From: Treponema sp.
Lineage (GTDB): Bacteria; Spirochaetota; Spirochaetia; Treponematales; Breznakiellaceae
Direction: 5' to 3'
Assembly (NCBI GenBank): GCA_009784935.1
Contig: WQXI01000008.1
Span: 1-64,000 of the forward strand
Length of the DNA: 64,000 bases
The position numbers and the translations under genes were made by a program. The stretch's first letter is position 1. Every line of letters starts with the position of its first letter. This document shows, one piece after another, positions 28,032-36,883 of the stretch. The notes under the pieces were generated by a model, which saw nothing but the letters and a program-made list of their open reading frames with translations, had not been told where the DNA came from and did no database searches.

Positions 28032-29773
28032 CAGCCTGCTCCGTATTTGTTAATCAGCTCATCAGCATGGGCAATTGCCGCACTGCCGGCATCTCCTGCC
28101 AGCATCCGCGCAATCTCTTTTCTCCTGCCATCCGAGCTTAAAGGCCCGATACCTGTATAGGTTCTGCCGCCTTCGGTTCTTTTTTCTACCTTAAAATGAT
28201 TATCGGCGCGAACAGCGATACTCGCAAGATGTGTAACGCAGAATATTTGCTTAAATTTGCCTATTTTTGTCAAATACTCCCCTACTTTTAGGGCAACTTC
28301 CCCTCCAATACCGGCGTCTATCTCGTCAAACACTAAAGTTTCGACGCCGGAGTCGTCATTACCTTCGATTGATTTTTTTTCGGACAGAAGCGCAGTTTTT
28401 ATCGAAAGCATTACCCTAGATAGCTCTCCGCCGGATGCAATTTTAGCAAGGTCTTTAAGCGGCTCACCTGTATTTGCAGAAATCAAAAAATCGATATCTT
28501 CCGCTCCGTAAGGACCAAATGAGCTCTGCCCTCCTTCGGTTTGCTTTGCGGTTAATACCGTCTGAAAATTAGCATTTGGCATTCCAAGGTGTTTTAATAT
28601 ACCAGAAATAAGACTGCTTAATTTAGAAGAAGCGGCTGTTCTTTTTTCTCTTAAATTCTGAGCTTTGGCAATAATAGTTTTCTCAAGCGCGTTTATTGCC
28701 GCTTTTAATTTTTCGCGGTTTTCTTCTGCACTGGTTAACGCTTCTATTTCTGCCTGTGCGCTTGTTTTATGCGAGAGAATCGCTTCTTCTGCGATATCTG
28801 AGTCTTTTACATACTTTTTTTTGAGCTTAAATAAAAGCGAAAGCCTTTCGTTTACTTCTTCCAACCTCTTTGGATCAAATGATAAACCGTCTTTATACGC
28901 GCGAAACTCTCCTGCGATATCTTCGGCTTCGTAATAGAGGTTTTCGAACCTTCTGTTTACTTCGCCAAGCGAAGAATCAATGCCGGATGCATTATCAAGA
29001 GCATTTTTTGCGCGGCGTGCAAGATTCAAAATTGACTGCTCTCCGTCAGTAAAACTCGAAGCAGCTGTGTTTATAAAACCTATGAGTTTTTCAAAATCTG
29101 ATAATTTTTGCGCTTCGTTTTCTAGTTCTCTTATTTCTCCAAGTTGAATATTAGCTTTTGTAATCTCATCTACAACATAATTTAAAAGTTCTAACCGTTC
29201 TTCTCTTTCTTTTTCGCTCTTTAACGACGCTTCCATCGTTTTTCTTTTTTCTGTAAGTTCTAAAAATGTTTTGGAAAAATCCTGCACAGTGTCTTCCAGC
29301 CCCGCAAAACGATCCAGATAGCGGCGATGGCTGTCTTTTCTTAGCAAAGATTCGTGATTATGCTGTCCATGAAGATCAAATAACAGAGCCATAAACTCAG
29401 TTAAGTCCTGCCTTGTAACAGGAATATTCTGAATAAAGATAGAACCTCTTCCTGTTGTTTTAATATTTCTCCGTACAATTACAGTCAAGCTGGAATCCGC
29501 ATTTTCTTCAAACTCAATGTCGCGTGTTTTAAGCCATTCAATTACATCTGTGTTATTTTTTTTAATAGAAATTATTGCAGAAACAGAAGCTTCGTCGCAA
29601 CCTGAGCGGATAATGTCAACTTCGGCTTTTCCTCCCATTAAAAAACCGAGAGAGCCGACAATAATTGATTTTCCCGCTCCGGTTTCTCCTGTTAAAACAT
29701 TAAATCCGTGACGAAAAGAAAGATTGATAGAATCAATTAGAGCATAATTTCTAATCGACATCTCTTCAAGCAT
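28031..29773 (-). CDS. recN: DNA repair protein RecN
   Basis: An SMC-like ATPase of about 580 residues with Walker A GETGAGKSIIVGS near the N-terminus, a central coiled coil (about 160-400), and the C-terminal signature ASGGELSRVMLSIK and Walker B LVFDEIDAGIGGEVA. RecN acts at double-strand breaks. I choose the ATG at 29773 (MLEEMSIRNYALI), with AGAGG six bases upstream and an eight-base overlap with the nadK stop. The ATG at 29788 is a weaker alternative. Confidence 0.95.
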   Translation of the reverse strand: MLEEMSIRNYALIDSINLSFRHGFNVLTGETGAGKSIIVGSLGFLMGGKAEVDIIRSGCDEASVSAIISIKKNNTDVIEWLKTRDIEFEENADSSLTVIVRRNIKTTGRGSIFIQNIPVTRQDLTEFMALLFDLHGQHNHESLLRKDSHRRYLDRFAGLEDTVQDFSKTFLELTEKRKTMEASLKSEKEREERLELLNYVVDEITKANIQLGEIRELENEAQKLSDFEKLIGFINTAASSFTDGEQSILNLARRAKNALDNASGIDSSLGEVNRRFENLYYEAEDIAGEFRAYKDGLSFDPKRLEEVNERLSLLFKLKKKYVKDSDIAEEAILSHKTSAQAEIEALTSAEENREKLKAAINALEKTIIAKAQNLREKRTAASSKLSSLISGILKHLGMPNANFQTVLTAKQTEGGQSSFGPYGAEDIDFLISANTGEPLKDLAKIASGGELSRVMLSIKTALLSEKKSIEGNDDSGVETLVFDEIDAGIGGEVALKVGEYLTKIGKFKQIFCVTHLASIAVRADNHFKVEKRTEGGRTYTGIGPLSSDGRRKEIARMLAGDAGSAAIAHADELINKYGAG

Positions 29774-30617
29774 GATTACCTCTGTCATCTTCTGCAGTTA
29801 AAAATAATTTACTTCTTAAAGCCGAATAATACGCGCTTCTTCCGTTATAAATTAATTGCGCGCAAAACGGAGCCTGCTTTATATAAATTTTATCGCTATG
29901 CTCAAGCGCAAAAGTATCCTGTCCGTCTATCGTTAAGAGCACGCCAGACCTTTGTTTTTCTGCCACTGTGATTACAAGCGTTTGACGCGACGGAACTACA
30001 AGAGGCCTGTTAGAAAGAGCAAACGGACAGATAGGATTTAAAATCATAGCTTCCATTTCCGGATCAAGAATAGGTCCGCCTGCCGCCATCGAATACGCGG
30101 TAGAACCTGTAGGAGTAGCTACAACAAAACCGTCACAGCGGTATGTTCCTAAATCTGTATCGCCGAAACAAACATCAATCTTAATCAGCTTTGCGATTTC
30201 GGTATATGATACAACAGCGTCATTAAGGCAAACATTATTCATTATTGTTTTAGAACCGCGCTCTACAGTTATTTGGAACATACAGCGGTTTACAGGCTGC
30301 AGATCGCCTTTTTGCCATTTATCAAAAACTGTAAGCCATTCATCTATGTTTACCTCTGCAATAAAACCAAATGTTCCGAGGTTAACAGGTAGAATCGGAA
30401 TGTTTTTCTGCGCAAGACAGCGCGCAGTATAAAGAACAGTTCCGTCACCGCCAAGAGAAAAAGCAATATCAAATAAACCTTGCGGCAGCTCTGCGGATTT
30501 TCCTTCGAACGAATATAATGTTACATTAACGCCGCGTTTTTCCAGAGTTTCTTTTATTTGTTCCGCCAAACCGGCAGCTTCTTTTTTAAACAGATTAATA
30601 AACAATACTGCATTCAT
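29766..30617 (-). CDS. nadK: NAD kinase
   Basis: 283 residues with the family motifs GGDGTVLYTAR, NLGTFGFIAE, the CLNDAVVS region and the GSTAYSMAAGGPILDP block. It makes NADP from NAD and ATP. The gene is coupled to recN by overlap, a pairing seen in many bacteria. Length is normal. Confidence 0.94.
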   Translation of the reverse strand: MNAVLFINLFKKEAAGLAEQIKETLEKRGVNVTLYSFEGKSAELPQGLFDIAFSLGGDGTVLYTARCLAQKNIPILPVNLGTFGFIAEVNIDEWLTVFDKWQKGDLQPVNRCMFQITVERGSKTIMNNVCLNDAVVSYTEIAKLIKIDVCFGDTDLGTYRCDGFVVATPTGSTAYSMAAGGPILDPEMEAMILNPICPFALSNRPLVVPSRQTLVITVAEKQRSGVLLTIDGQDTFALEHSDKIYIKQAPFCAQLIYNGRSAYYSALRSKLFLTAEDDRGNHA

Positions 30618-30627
30618 AAACTTACTC

Positions 30628-31770
30628 TCACGGCAAAGTCATTACAAGACGGCTGATTCGCTCTACTTCGGCGGAACGCAGACTCGGATACATAGGAAAA
30701 AGAACAGTCCGCAGACACAGCGAATTACTCACAGGACAGTCAGGGCAATGACCTGCGGCTGCAATTGTACCGTCAAATGCGTTTTCTATTTCTATTTCTT
30801 TTTTCTTTGCATAAGCGATAACATCTTTTAGCCCTGCTTCTAAAACAAGAGAGAACGAATAATTGCAGTATTCGGACTCGCTTATCGGAACAAACATTTT
30901 GTGTTTTGTTCTTGTTGCGAGCGATAAACTTGCTTGTAAAAAAACCTGCGCGATATCACGCCTTCTTTCTATACTGCGCATTATTTCTTTAAATTGAACA
31001 ATCGCAAGCGCGGCATTAATATCAGGAAGACAAAATTCATTTGCCATAGGCGAAAAAATACGCAGAGCAGCGCTGTCTTTTCTGTTCATTGCAAAAAGCA
31101 AAGCGCCGCCGCCGGATGTAAGCATATCTCTTTCTTCCAGTCCGAGAATGCAGTAAACGCCGTCAATTCTTGCGTGAACAGAATTTGTGTCCTGCGGCTG
31201 TGTTTCGTTCTTTTCTTTGTCTTTTTCGTTCTTGCTTCCAAGAGAAAGCCAGCTGCCGTAACTCTGCGAAATATCTTCGATAACAGGAAAACCCAGTTCT
31301 GCTATTGCGGCAGTATCAGGCACAAAGCCAAGAGTATGATGAAGCACAATTGCGCAGATTTGCGTGTCGCTAACTTGCCCATCGCTGACTTCTGCAGGAT
31401 TTTCTCCAGAAGCTTTTTTTGCAATCGCGTTTTCGATTAAATCACGGCTCATACATGGAAAATCATAGGTAACATCGCAGAACAGCGGCGTTAGCTGCAA
31501 ATCCTGCACAACATTTAAATAATAACGCGGAGAAAGAGCCGATAGCACAACAGTCTGCCCGGGTTTTGCTCCGAGAGCTTTAAGCGCCGAATGCAGGGCA
31601 ACAGCGGGGCTTCGCAGAGCGAGCGCGTAATCAAAAAGAAGCTGTTCTTTCGCCGTCTGAATCAAAAGCCGGTTTCGATCCCCGGGACCTATCTTTTCTT
31701 CTACCATGGCGGTTAAAACTGCGTCCATTTCCCTGCGTCGTATAGTAGGAGAAAAAATTTCGATTTTCAT
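30628..31770 (-). CDS. DegT/DnrJ-family protein lacking the expected PLP lysine
   Basis: About 380 residues with the fold-type-I order of the DegT sugar aminotransferases (SPAVALHSALKALGAKPGQTVV; the VIEDISQSYGSW block with the PLP-ring Asp). Where the family has a lysine before the Gly-Gly turn (motif like tK..t.GEGG), this protein reads LGLEERDMLTSGGGALLFA, with no lysine. So it probably cannot form the PLP Schiff base; a regulatory or structural role is more likely than catalysis. It follows cheW by nine bases and precedes nadK. The ATG at 31770 has only a weak AAGG upstream. Confidence 0.75.
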   Translation of the reverse strand: MKIEIFSPTIRRREMDAVLTAMVEEKIGPGDRNRLLIQTAKEQLLFDYALALRSPAVALHSALKALGAKPGQTVVLSALSPRYYLNVVQDLQLTPLFCDVTYDFPCMSRDLIENAIAKKASGENPAEVSDGQVSDTQICAIVLHHTLGFVPDTAAIAELGFPVIEDISQSYGSWLSLGSKNEKDKEKNETQPQDTNSVHARIDGVYCILGLEERDMLTSGGGALLFAMNRKDSAALRIFSPMANEFCLPDINAALAIVQFKEIMRSIERRRDIAQVFLQASLSLATRTKHKMFVPISESEYCNYSFSLVLEAGLKDVIAYAKKKEIEIENAFDGTIAAAGHCPDCPVSNSLCLRTVLFPMYPSLRSAEVERISRLVMTLP

Positions 31771-31779
31771 GCGCGCGCC

Positions 31780-32274
31780 TTATCTTCGCAATTCGGCAAT
31801 TTTTTGAAGTTCTTTTGGATTAAAGAGGTCTCTGATATCAAGAATGATAAGGTAGCCTTGATCCTGACGAACTACCCCTTGTATATACTCAGCGCCAATA
31901 CCGGCTACCATCTGCGGCGGCGGCTGAATCTCTTCTTTTTCTACAGTTACAACCCGCGAAATCCTGTCAATGATGATTCCAAGTTTCATGCCTTCGATAT
32001 CAACGATTATAAAACCCGACAATAACTCATCTTCTTCTGAGGTTACAAGCTTTCTTAAATGAAACCTCTTATGCAGGCTTATAATGGGGATAATTTCGCT
32101 TCTGAGATTGAATATTCCTTCTACATATGTGGGGGCATTTGGAATTGGTCTTATTCCCTGAACACGGACAATTTCCTTAACATCCATAATGTTAACACCG
32201 TAAAGCTCTTCTCCAAGTTGAAATGTTACCAATTGCCTGGATTCTGTTTTAGTTACATCCGCACGTACTGCCAT
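31780..32274 (-). CDS. cheW: Chemotaxis coupling protein CheW
   Basis: 164 residues, two SH3-like CheW subdomains (TFQLGEELYGVNIMDVKEIV, then MKLGIIIDRISRVVTV). CheW links receptors to CheA; motile spirochaetes need it. GGAGG lies nine bases before the ATG. The gene stands apart from other che genes in this window. Confidence 0.93.
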   Translation of the reverse strand: MAVRADVTKTESRQLVTFQLGEELYGVNIMDVKEIVRVQGIRPIPNAPTYVEGIFNLRSEIIPIISLHKRFHLRKLVTSEEDELLSGFIIVDIEGMKLGIIIDRISRVVTVEKEEIQPPPQMVAGIGAEYIQGVVRQDQGYLIILDIRDLFNPKELQKIAELRR

Positions 32275-32344
32275 CTTGGTCGTCCTCCCTATATACCATT
32301 ATACTATTCTAATGTAGCATTTTTTTGGTATATATTCAAGTAGA

Positions 32345-33775
32345 TTATTCTCTAACCCAAATCTGACCAAAGCCCAAAGCTCCAAGCCTTACAGAAGCGG
32401 CATATACATCGGCAGCTTGAATCCTCGTAACCATGACACGGTAAATAGCTCCGGTAAACTCAATCGCTACCTCAAAGCCTGCTCCCCGCAAATGCTCTGC
32501 AGCTCTGTTTGCAGTGTCTTGGACCGAAAAAGTGCCTACCTGTAAACTGTAGATTCTTCTTGAATTTCTATCGGGTAAACCGGGAATTATCTGTATTGCT
32601 TCTGGTCTGACCGGAGGAGGTTGAACCGAAGGGGGCGCCGAATTTGGCAGCGGCTGTGCCTGATTGGAAGCAACCCTTAAATCCGGAACGAGTGTATTAA
32701 GATTTGTCGTAAAAGGTGATGGTTCTGCAGGATTTACAGGGGTTGCCGTGCTTGTCGGACGGGTCTGTGAAACCTGCGGGGTACCGCTGTTATTATTGTT
32801 ATTTGGAGTAACTTGGCTTGTATTTGTTCCATTTTGCCTAGAAATTGAAGCTTCGCGGGCTTCTCTAACTTCTCTGGCTTCGCGAGCCTCACGGGCTTCT
32901 CTGACTTCTCTTGATTCACGAGCTTCTCTAGCTTCGCGCGCTTCTCTGGCTTCGCGAGCCTCACGGGCTTCCCTAGCTTCCCGAGCTTCGCGGGCTTCTC
33001 TAGCTTCCCTGTCTTCTCTTGCAAACCTTGCTTCGCGCATTTCTCTTGCTTCACGAGCTTCGCGGGCTTCCCTTTCTTCTCTGGCAATTCTCGCTTCGCG
33101 CGCTTCTCTTATTTCTCTGGCTTCGCGCATTTCACTTGCTTCACGCGATTCACGCGATTCTCTGGAGTCCATTGTCATTGCCATAAGCCATGCAAGAAAT
33201 TCCAGAGATTCGCCTCTGTCTGAGGATGAAAACCCGCCCATCGATTCCATGGGTTGATCCCGCGCAGGCCGTCTGCTTGTTTCTGCAGGTTCCTGAGCAG
33301 CTGGAGCGGGAGCCGGTGCGGGCGCCGGAGTTGGAGCTGGAGCAGCCGCAGGAGCCGGTGTTTCCGCGGCAGGAGGCTGAGCAGCTACCCTTACAGGTTC
33401 TGTAAGTTCGATAATTTGATCTTCTCTCGTTGGCGTAGCAGGCGCTCGGCGCGCAGGAGCGGCGACTGTTAAAACAACATTACCGCCAGCCCTCATTCCT
33501 AATGCCGAAAGAGCCGCAGGAGAAAGATCAACAATTCGGTTTAATGAAGGTTCGATACGCCCGACAATAGTAATTTCTACTTCTCTGCCGTTATCGGGGT
33601 TAGTAATTTTTGCTCTTGAGTTAATAGGAAGACTTGGATGAGCTCCAACTAATCCATCTGTACTCATCTCCTGGCTTGCCGCTCCGCGCATAGTAAAATC
33701 GCCTACCCTTGACTGAGCAAAGACAGGGGAAATCAGCAATATAGCGCCAAAAAGAGCTAAATAGAGCCTTTTCAT
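32345..33775 (-). CDS. Secreted RlpA-like/SPOR protein with a long Arg-Glu-Ala repeat helix
   Basis: About 476 residues from the ATG at 33775 (GGAGAG upstream). Order: signal peptide (1-21, ending PVFAQ); an RlpA-type beta-barrel domain (about 25-105; INSRAKITNPDNG.., RIVDLSPAALSALGM); a Pro-Ala linker (about 125-165); a long run of about 110 residues of REA-type triplets (about 200-312); an Asn/Thr/Pro linker; and a C-terminal SPOR domain (RRIYSLQVGTFSVQDTANRA). SPOR binds peptidoglycan stripped of stem peptides. In RlpA a DRGP-type motif precedes the RIIDLS block; here it reads VGRIEP, so the catalytic site may be lost. Confidence 0.85.
   Translation of the reverse strand: MKRLYLALFGAILLISPVFAQSRVGDFTMRGAASQEMSTDGLVGAHPSLPINSRAKITNPDNGREVEITIVGRIEPSLNRIVDLSPAALSALGMRAGGNVVLTVAAPARRAPATPTREDQIIELTEPVRVAAQPPAAETPAPAAAPAPTPAPAPAPAPAAQEPAETSRRPARDQPMESMGGFSSSDRGESLEFLAWLMAMTMDSRESRESREASEMREAREIREAREARIAREEREAREAREAREMREARFAREDREAREAREAREAREAREAREAREAREAREARESREVREAREAREAREVREAREASISRQNGTNTSQVTPNNNNNSGTPQVSQTRPTSTATPVNPAEPSPFTTNLNTLVPDLRVASNQAQPLPNSAPPSVQPPPVRPEAIQIIPGLPDRNSRRIYSLQVGTFSVQDTANRAAEHLRGAGFEVAIEFTGAIYRVMVTRIQAADVYAASVRLGALGFGQIWVRE
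32836..33171 (-). repeat. Degenerate 9-bp repeat coding for (Arg-Glu-Ala)n
   Basis: On the coding strand the unit is roughly CG(N)GA(A/G)GC(N), repeated some 35 times with many synonymous changes. At protein level the third position is usually Ala, with Met, Ile, Ser or Val now and then. The synonymous divergence means it is an old repeat under protein-level constraint. Confidence 0.9.
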
Positions 33776-33923
33776 CACAATTCTCTCCTTATACAATCCC
33801 CCCCTATATTTATTTTAAGAAATAATATGCGTAAATGCAAATAATTATAGAAATTTTTTTAACTTTTTATATTGAATTTTTTGAAGTTTTAACTGGAATC
33901 TTCAGCTTTTATTGGTTTTACAT

Positions 33924-33943
33924 TGTGGATAACCTGTGGAAAA
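33924..33943. promoter_or_regulatory. Two adjacent DnaA-box-like sequences
   Basis: TGTGGATAA (33924-33932) is a perfect DnaA box (TTATCCACA on the other strand). TGTGGAAAA (33935-33943) follows two bases later in the same direction. Both lie in the AT-rich gap before 33999. No dnaA or dnaN is nearby, so an origin is not claimed; DnaA titration or regulation of a neighbour is possible. Confidence 0.45.
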
Positions 33944-33998
33944 CTATTTGTGTAAGATCCAAAAATATACGTTATAGTGAATATATAAAGGATATTTT

Positions 33999-34625
33999 TT
34001 GAAAAAAAAATTAATTATTATTTTATTATTTTTCTCTTGTTTTTTTGCATACGGACAAATCGATAATAATTATGAAAAAAGCCTCTTTATAAATATCGTA
34101 AATATTGGTTTTAACCCCTATAGGGACAATGGTAATGAAGCCAATGGAAGTATATCATTCCAATTATTGAGGTTTAATTATATCTTTGAAAGAAGATTAG
34201 GTATTACTCTATCACCTTTTACTTGGTCAAGAGAGTTTGCTATAGATGATATATCCTCAGATTATAGAACTATGAATTTTTTAAATATCGAAGCATACTA
34301 TAATTTATTTCATAACGAATTATCACCAATTGAGGATGATAAGAGTTTTCTTTTTAATACATCAATAAATTTTGGACCGTATATTTCTATAAATTATTTA
34401 AATTGGAATTCCAAAACTAACTTTAGTTTACTTAATATAATATTTGAAACAGGATTACAATTTAATTTTCATTCAGTAATATATGACACGCCGATAGAAT
34501 CTTTTATAACTTATAGAATTGGATATAGATATATAAGTTTTACAGAAAATAAACATAGTATTTATTTTGGTATTGATGCGGATTTAATACAATTATTTCT
34601 TCTTTTAAGCAGAAGATTTATGTAG
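33999..34625 (+). CDS. Secreted, outer-membrane-like protein of unknown family
   Basis: 208 residues with a signal peptide (1-20, ending FFAYGQ) and a pattern of amphipathic beta-strands ending in Phe-Met (LLSRRFM), which resembles a small outer-membrane barrel. The coding region is markedly AT-rich compared with neighbouring housekeeping genes and may be acquired. The start is the TTG at 33999. AAGGATATTTTT precedes it. Confidence 0.6.
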   Translation: MKKKLIIILLFFSCFFAYGQIDNNYEKSLFINIVNIGFNPYRDNGNEANGSISFQLLRFNYIFERRLGITLSPFTWSREFAIDDISSDYRTMNFLNIEAYYNLFHNELSPIEDDKSFLFNTSINFGPYISINYLNWNSKTNFSLLNIIFETGLQFNFHSVIYDTPIESFITYRIGYRYISFTENKHSIYFGIDADLIQLFLLLSRRFM

Positions 34626-34731
34626 ATTCTCCTTAAATATTATTTTAATTTAAAATTATCAATTATTTTTGTCAAGCGTATTTTTTACATAAATTGTGAT
34701 AAAGATCATATGGGGAAGAAGTTCACACAGA

Positions 34732-34815
34732 GACACAGAAAACACAGAGGAGTAATATCTCTTTCTCTATTTTTCTTCTTTGTGCTCTTTGTGTCCTTTG
34801 TGCCCCTGTGTGAGT
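34732..34815. repeat. Dispersed palindromic element, intergenic copy
   Basis: TTCACACAGAGACACAGAAA..GAGG and CTTTGTGCTC..GTGCCCCTGTGTGAG form the arms. It occupies the 265-base gap between the genes ending at 34625 and starting at 34891; the rest of the gap shows nothing I can support. Confidence 0.8.
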
Positions 34816-34890
34816 TTTTGGTATTTCTTCTCAGTGAGCTCTGCCATTAAACCCCTCGACAATTATACAGAACAATAGTATTATATAAAT

Positions 34891-35556
34891 ATGGAAAAGA
34901 TAGTATTTAGTTCTCCCAAAAAACACAGAATTATTGCCGTAAGAGATTTATTATACAAAAATAATATACCGGTAACTAGTATAAAACTTTATTTCTATCT
35001 TGAATTAAAACGAGGTTCTTTACATAGAGACAGGAATGATATTGTTACAGAAATTATCGAAAAAAGAGACGAATTAAATATCCCTATAGAGAATTTTTAC
35101 GAAAAACTAAATGATTCGCAAACGTTAGAAATATATGTTAACGAGAATAATGAAGAATCTGCATTAAAATTAATAGAAACTATTAATATAGAAACATTAT
35201 TTAATGATTGTATATTTAAATCAACCAATTACGATGAAACGTTCGAAAAATATTTATTATTAACAAGAAATATTATCCAATGCGATGATGTCTATGAATA
35301 TAATGATGAATTCTTGTTATTTATTGATCCAGAGAACAAACAAGAGGCATTAAATTTATTAGAACCCAATAATAAAAAAGGAAATATTTACCAATACAAA
35401 GAAGTGCACAATAATCATTCCAAAGTATATGAAACAAATGAAAAAAATCCAATTAGATTTATTCTGCCGATACTAATTATATTATTTATTTTATTTTTTA
35501 GAATTAATAATCAGTTTATTATAGAAATAATCATTAATTTTCTTACAGGAAAATAA
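34891..35556 (+). CDS. Membrane-tethered protein with two signal-transducing-like (DUF2007-type) domains
   Basis: 221 residues: a repeated ferredoxin-like module (KIVFSSPKKHRIIAVRDLLYKNN.., then the second from about 85), each ending in an EIYVNENNEESALKLIE or LLFIDPENKQEALNLLE motif as in DUF2007 domains. A single C-terminal membrane helix (FILPILIILFILFF) follows, so the domains face the cytoplasm. Very AT-rich like its neighbour at 33999. Function unknown. Confidence 0.6.
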   Translation: MEKIVFSSPKKHRIIAVRDLLYKNNIPVTSIKLYFYLELKRGSLHRDRNDIVTEIIEKRDELNIPIENFYEKLNDSQTLEIYVNENNEESALKLIETINIETLFNDCIFKSTNYDETFEKYLLLTRNIIQCDDVYEYNDEFLLFIDPENKQEALNLLEPNNKKGNIYQYKEVHNNHSKVYETNEKNPIRFILPILIILFILFFRINNQFIIEIIINFLTGK

Positions 35557-35645
35557 TTACAAGAAACAGCATTTACATGGATTTTATGATAATTTATGTA
35601 AAAAATGCGCTTGACAAAAATACAAAAAAAAGATATATTATTTTT

Positions 35646-36140
35646 ATGATCAAGCTGGCGAGAACAATATTTTTAATATTATTTTTTACTACTCTGCTTG
35701 CTTTAGTGCCTGCAGAAGATAATAATATTCCATTAACAGAAATTCCAAGTGACTGGCCGATTCGAAATGGTCTAGGTGAAGTAACAATGTTTTTTGGAGA
35801 AAATACACATCCAATTACCGGAGAAATATTTTTTCATAATGGTATTGATATCACCACTTATCGTTTTGGAGACGCAGTTGCTGCATCTGCTGACGGTCAA
35901 GTAATAACAGCAGGATATGATTATTCTCTCGGCAATCATATCATAATCGAACATAATCATGGTTTTTGCACACTTTATCTACATTTACAAGGTATTACCG
36001 TTCATACCGGACAGAATGTTCGGCAAGGGGAAATAATCGGTTACATTGGAAGTACCGGAATGTCATTAGCACCTCATTTACATTTTGAGATTCACCTTAA
36101 TTCCGAAGCTGTCGATCCGCTCCTTTATATAGGCAGATAA
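35646..36140 (+). CDS. M23 (LytM-type) metallopeptidase, exported
   Basis: From the ATG at 35646 the protein has a signal peptide ending near VPAED, then an M23 domain. The zinc ligands are visible: HNGID (first His and Asp), then HLHFE (last His), with the LGNHIIIEHNHGFCTLYLHL core. It cleaves peptidoglycan cross-links or glycine-type bonds, acting in the periplasm. The longer frame from 35577 has no supporting ribosome-binding site. Short domain-only form, about 164 residues. Confidence 0.88.
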   Translation: MIKLARTIFLILFFTTLLALVPAEDNNIPLTEIPSDWPIRNGLGEVTMFFGENTHPITGEIFFHNGIDITTYRFGDAVAASADGQVITAGYDYSLGNHIIIEHNHGFCTLYLHLQGITVHTGQNVRQGEIIGYIGSTGMSLAPHLHFEIHLNSEAVDPLLYIGR

Positions 36141-36334
36141 TAGCTATGAAAAATATGAAAAGTGACTTTGGGATAAAAGACCAAAGAAGTTTATATAATT
36201 ATTATTTACTTGAAATAACAGACGAGTTATTAAGATGACCTCTCTGTGCTTCTCGTGAGACTGCCCGGATTTAGAATGCGTTGATACATACGAAGACTTA
36301 CTTGCCAAGATTAATACATTTTTGAATTAAGGAT

Positions 36335-36424
36335 TTAACCACAGAGTACACAGAGTTACACGGAGGAAGAGAAAAGGCGTACAAAAACTCCAAGCAGCAT
36401 TAGCTGCAGCCCTCTGTGGTAAAA
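36335..36424. repeat. Dispersed palindromic element with nested small hairpin
   Basis: TTAACCACAGAGTACACAGAG forms the left arm and CCCTCTGTGGTAAA the right arm; GCAGC-atta-GCTGC (about 36394-36407) lies inside. It sits in the 612-base region between the M23 peptidase and tRNA-Ala. Confidence 0.82.
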
Positions 36425-36428
36425 ATTA

Positions 36429-36526
36429 TTAACGATCTATTATCTTTTTAAGCGTGTGGTCTTTTTGGCGCCAGTCTTTGCCGGTTTTTACGTGTAAGTC
36501 TAAATCTATCTTCCAGTCAAATACTA
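36429..36526 (-). pseudogene. C-terminal remnant of an unidentified gene, cut by tRNA-end repeats
   Basis: On the minus strand an open stretch reads IVFDWKIDLDLHVKTGKDW, then RQKDHTLKKIIDR and TAA. Upstream it runs straight into the tRNA-Ala 3'-end duplicate and meets a stop there. It looks like the tail of a real gene whose body was lost. Family not recognised. Confidence 0.45.
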
Positions 36527-36593
36527 TTGGAGGTTAGGGGAATCGGCTTACAGTCAAAAAAATCTTGGAGGTTAGGGGAATCGGCTTCCAGTC
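36527..36593. repeat. Two extra copies of the tRNA-Ala 3' end
   Basis: TTGGAGGTTAGGGGAATCG occurs at 36527-36545 and 36565-36583, and again as the 3' end of tRNA-Ala at 36752-36770. The first two also share the following GCTT(A/C)CAGTC. Sequence to 36690 then folds back (GCCCGAC/GTCGGGC and GGGGAATCG/CGATTCCCC). Such duplicated tRNA ends mark integration sites (att). Confidence 0.8.
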
Positions 36594-36752
36594 GTTTGCT
36601 TCCTGCAAACTCCTTTCAGCCCGACTACGTACCTTTCGGTACCTCCGTGTACCTCAGCCCTGTCGGGCACGGTACTCCGTTTCGATTCCCCGATTTTTTG
36701 ATCAATGTTAAATAAAAAGTAATATAAAAGGTATTGTTAATTTTTAAATTAT

Positions 36753-36825
36753 TGGAGGTTAGGGGAATCGAACCCCTCACATCTAGCTTGCAAAGCTAGC
36801 GCTCTACCAGATGAGCTAAACCCCC
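36753..36825 (-). tRNA. tRNA-Ala, anticodon TGC
   Basis: A 73-base cloverleaf: acceptor GGGGGTT pairs with AACCTCC (one G-T), D arm GCTC, anticodon arm CTAGC-tttgcaa-GCTAG with TGC, T arm GAGGGG/CCCCT with TTCGATT. Discriminator A; the CCA is not encoded. Confidence 0.96.
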
Positions 36826-36883
36826 GGTAATTCGAATGTACACAAAAAATAAAATTTAGTCAATGGTTTGACCAAAAACTCTC

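Noticed and set aside
32836-33171. Regular repeats that could suggest a CRISPR array
   Set aside because: Units are 9 bases, contiguous and coding; no spacers and no cas genes.
32664-33257. 197-residue plus-strand ORF rich in Ser-Arg-Ala
   Set aside because: Antisense shadow of the Arg-Glu-Ala repeat in the SPOR gene.
33796-33998. Replication origin
   Set aside because: Only two boxes, no unwinding element that I can define and no dnaA/dnaN/gyrB around.
36527-36715. 62-residue ORF
   Set aside because: Composed of the duplicated tRNA end and a foldback sequence; no ribosome-binding site.
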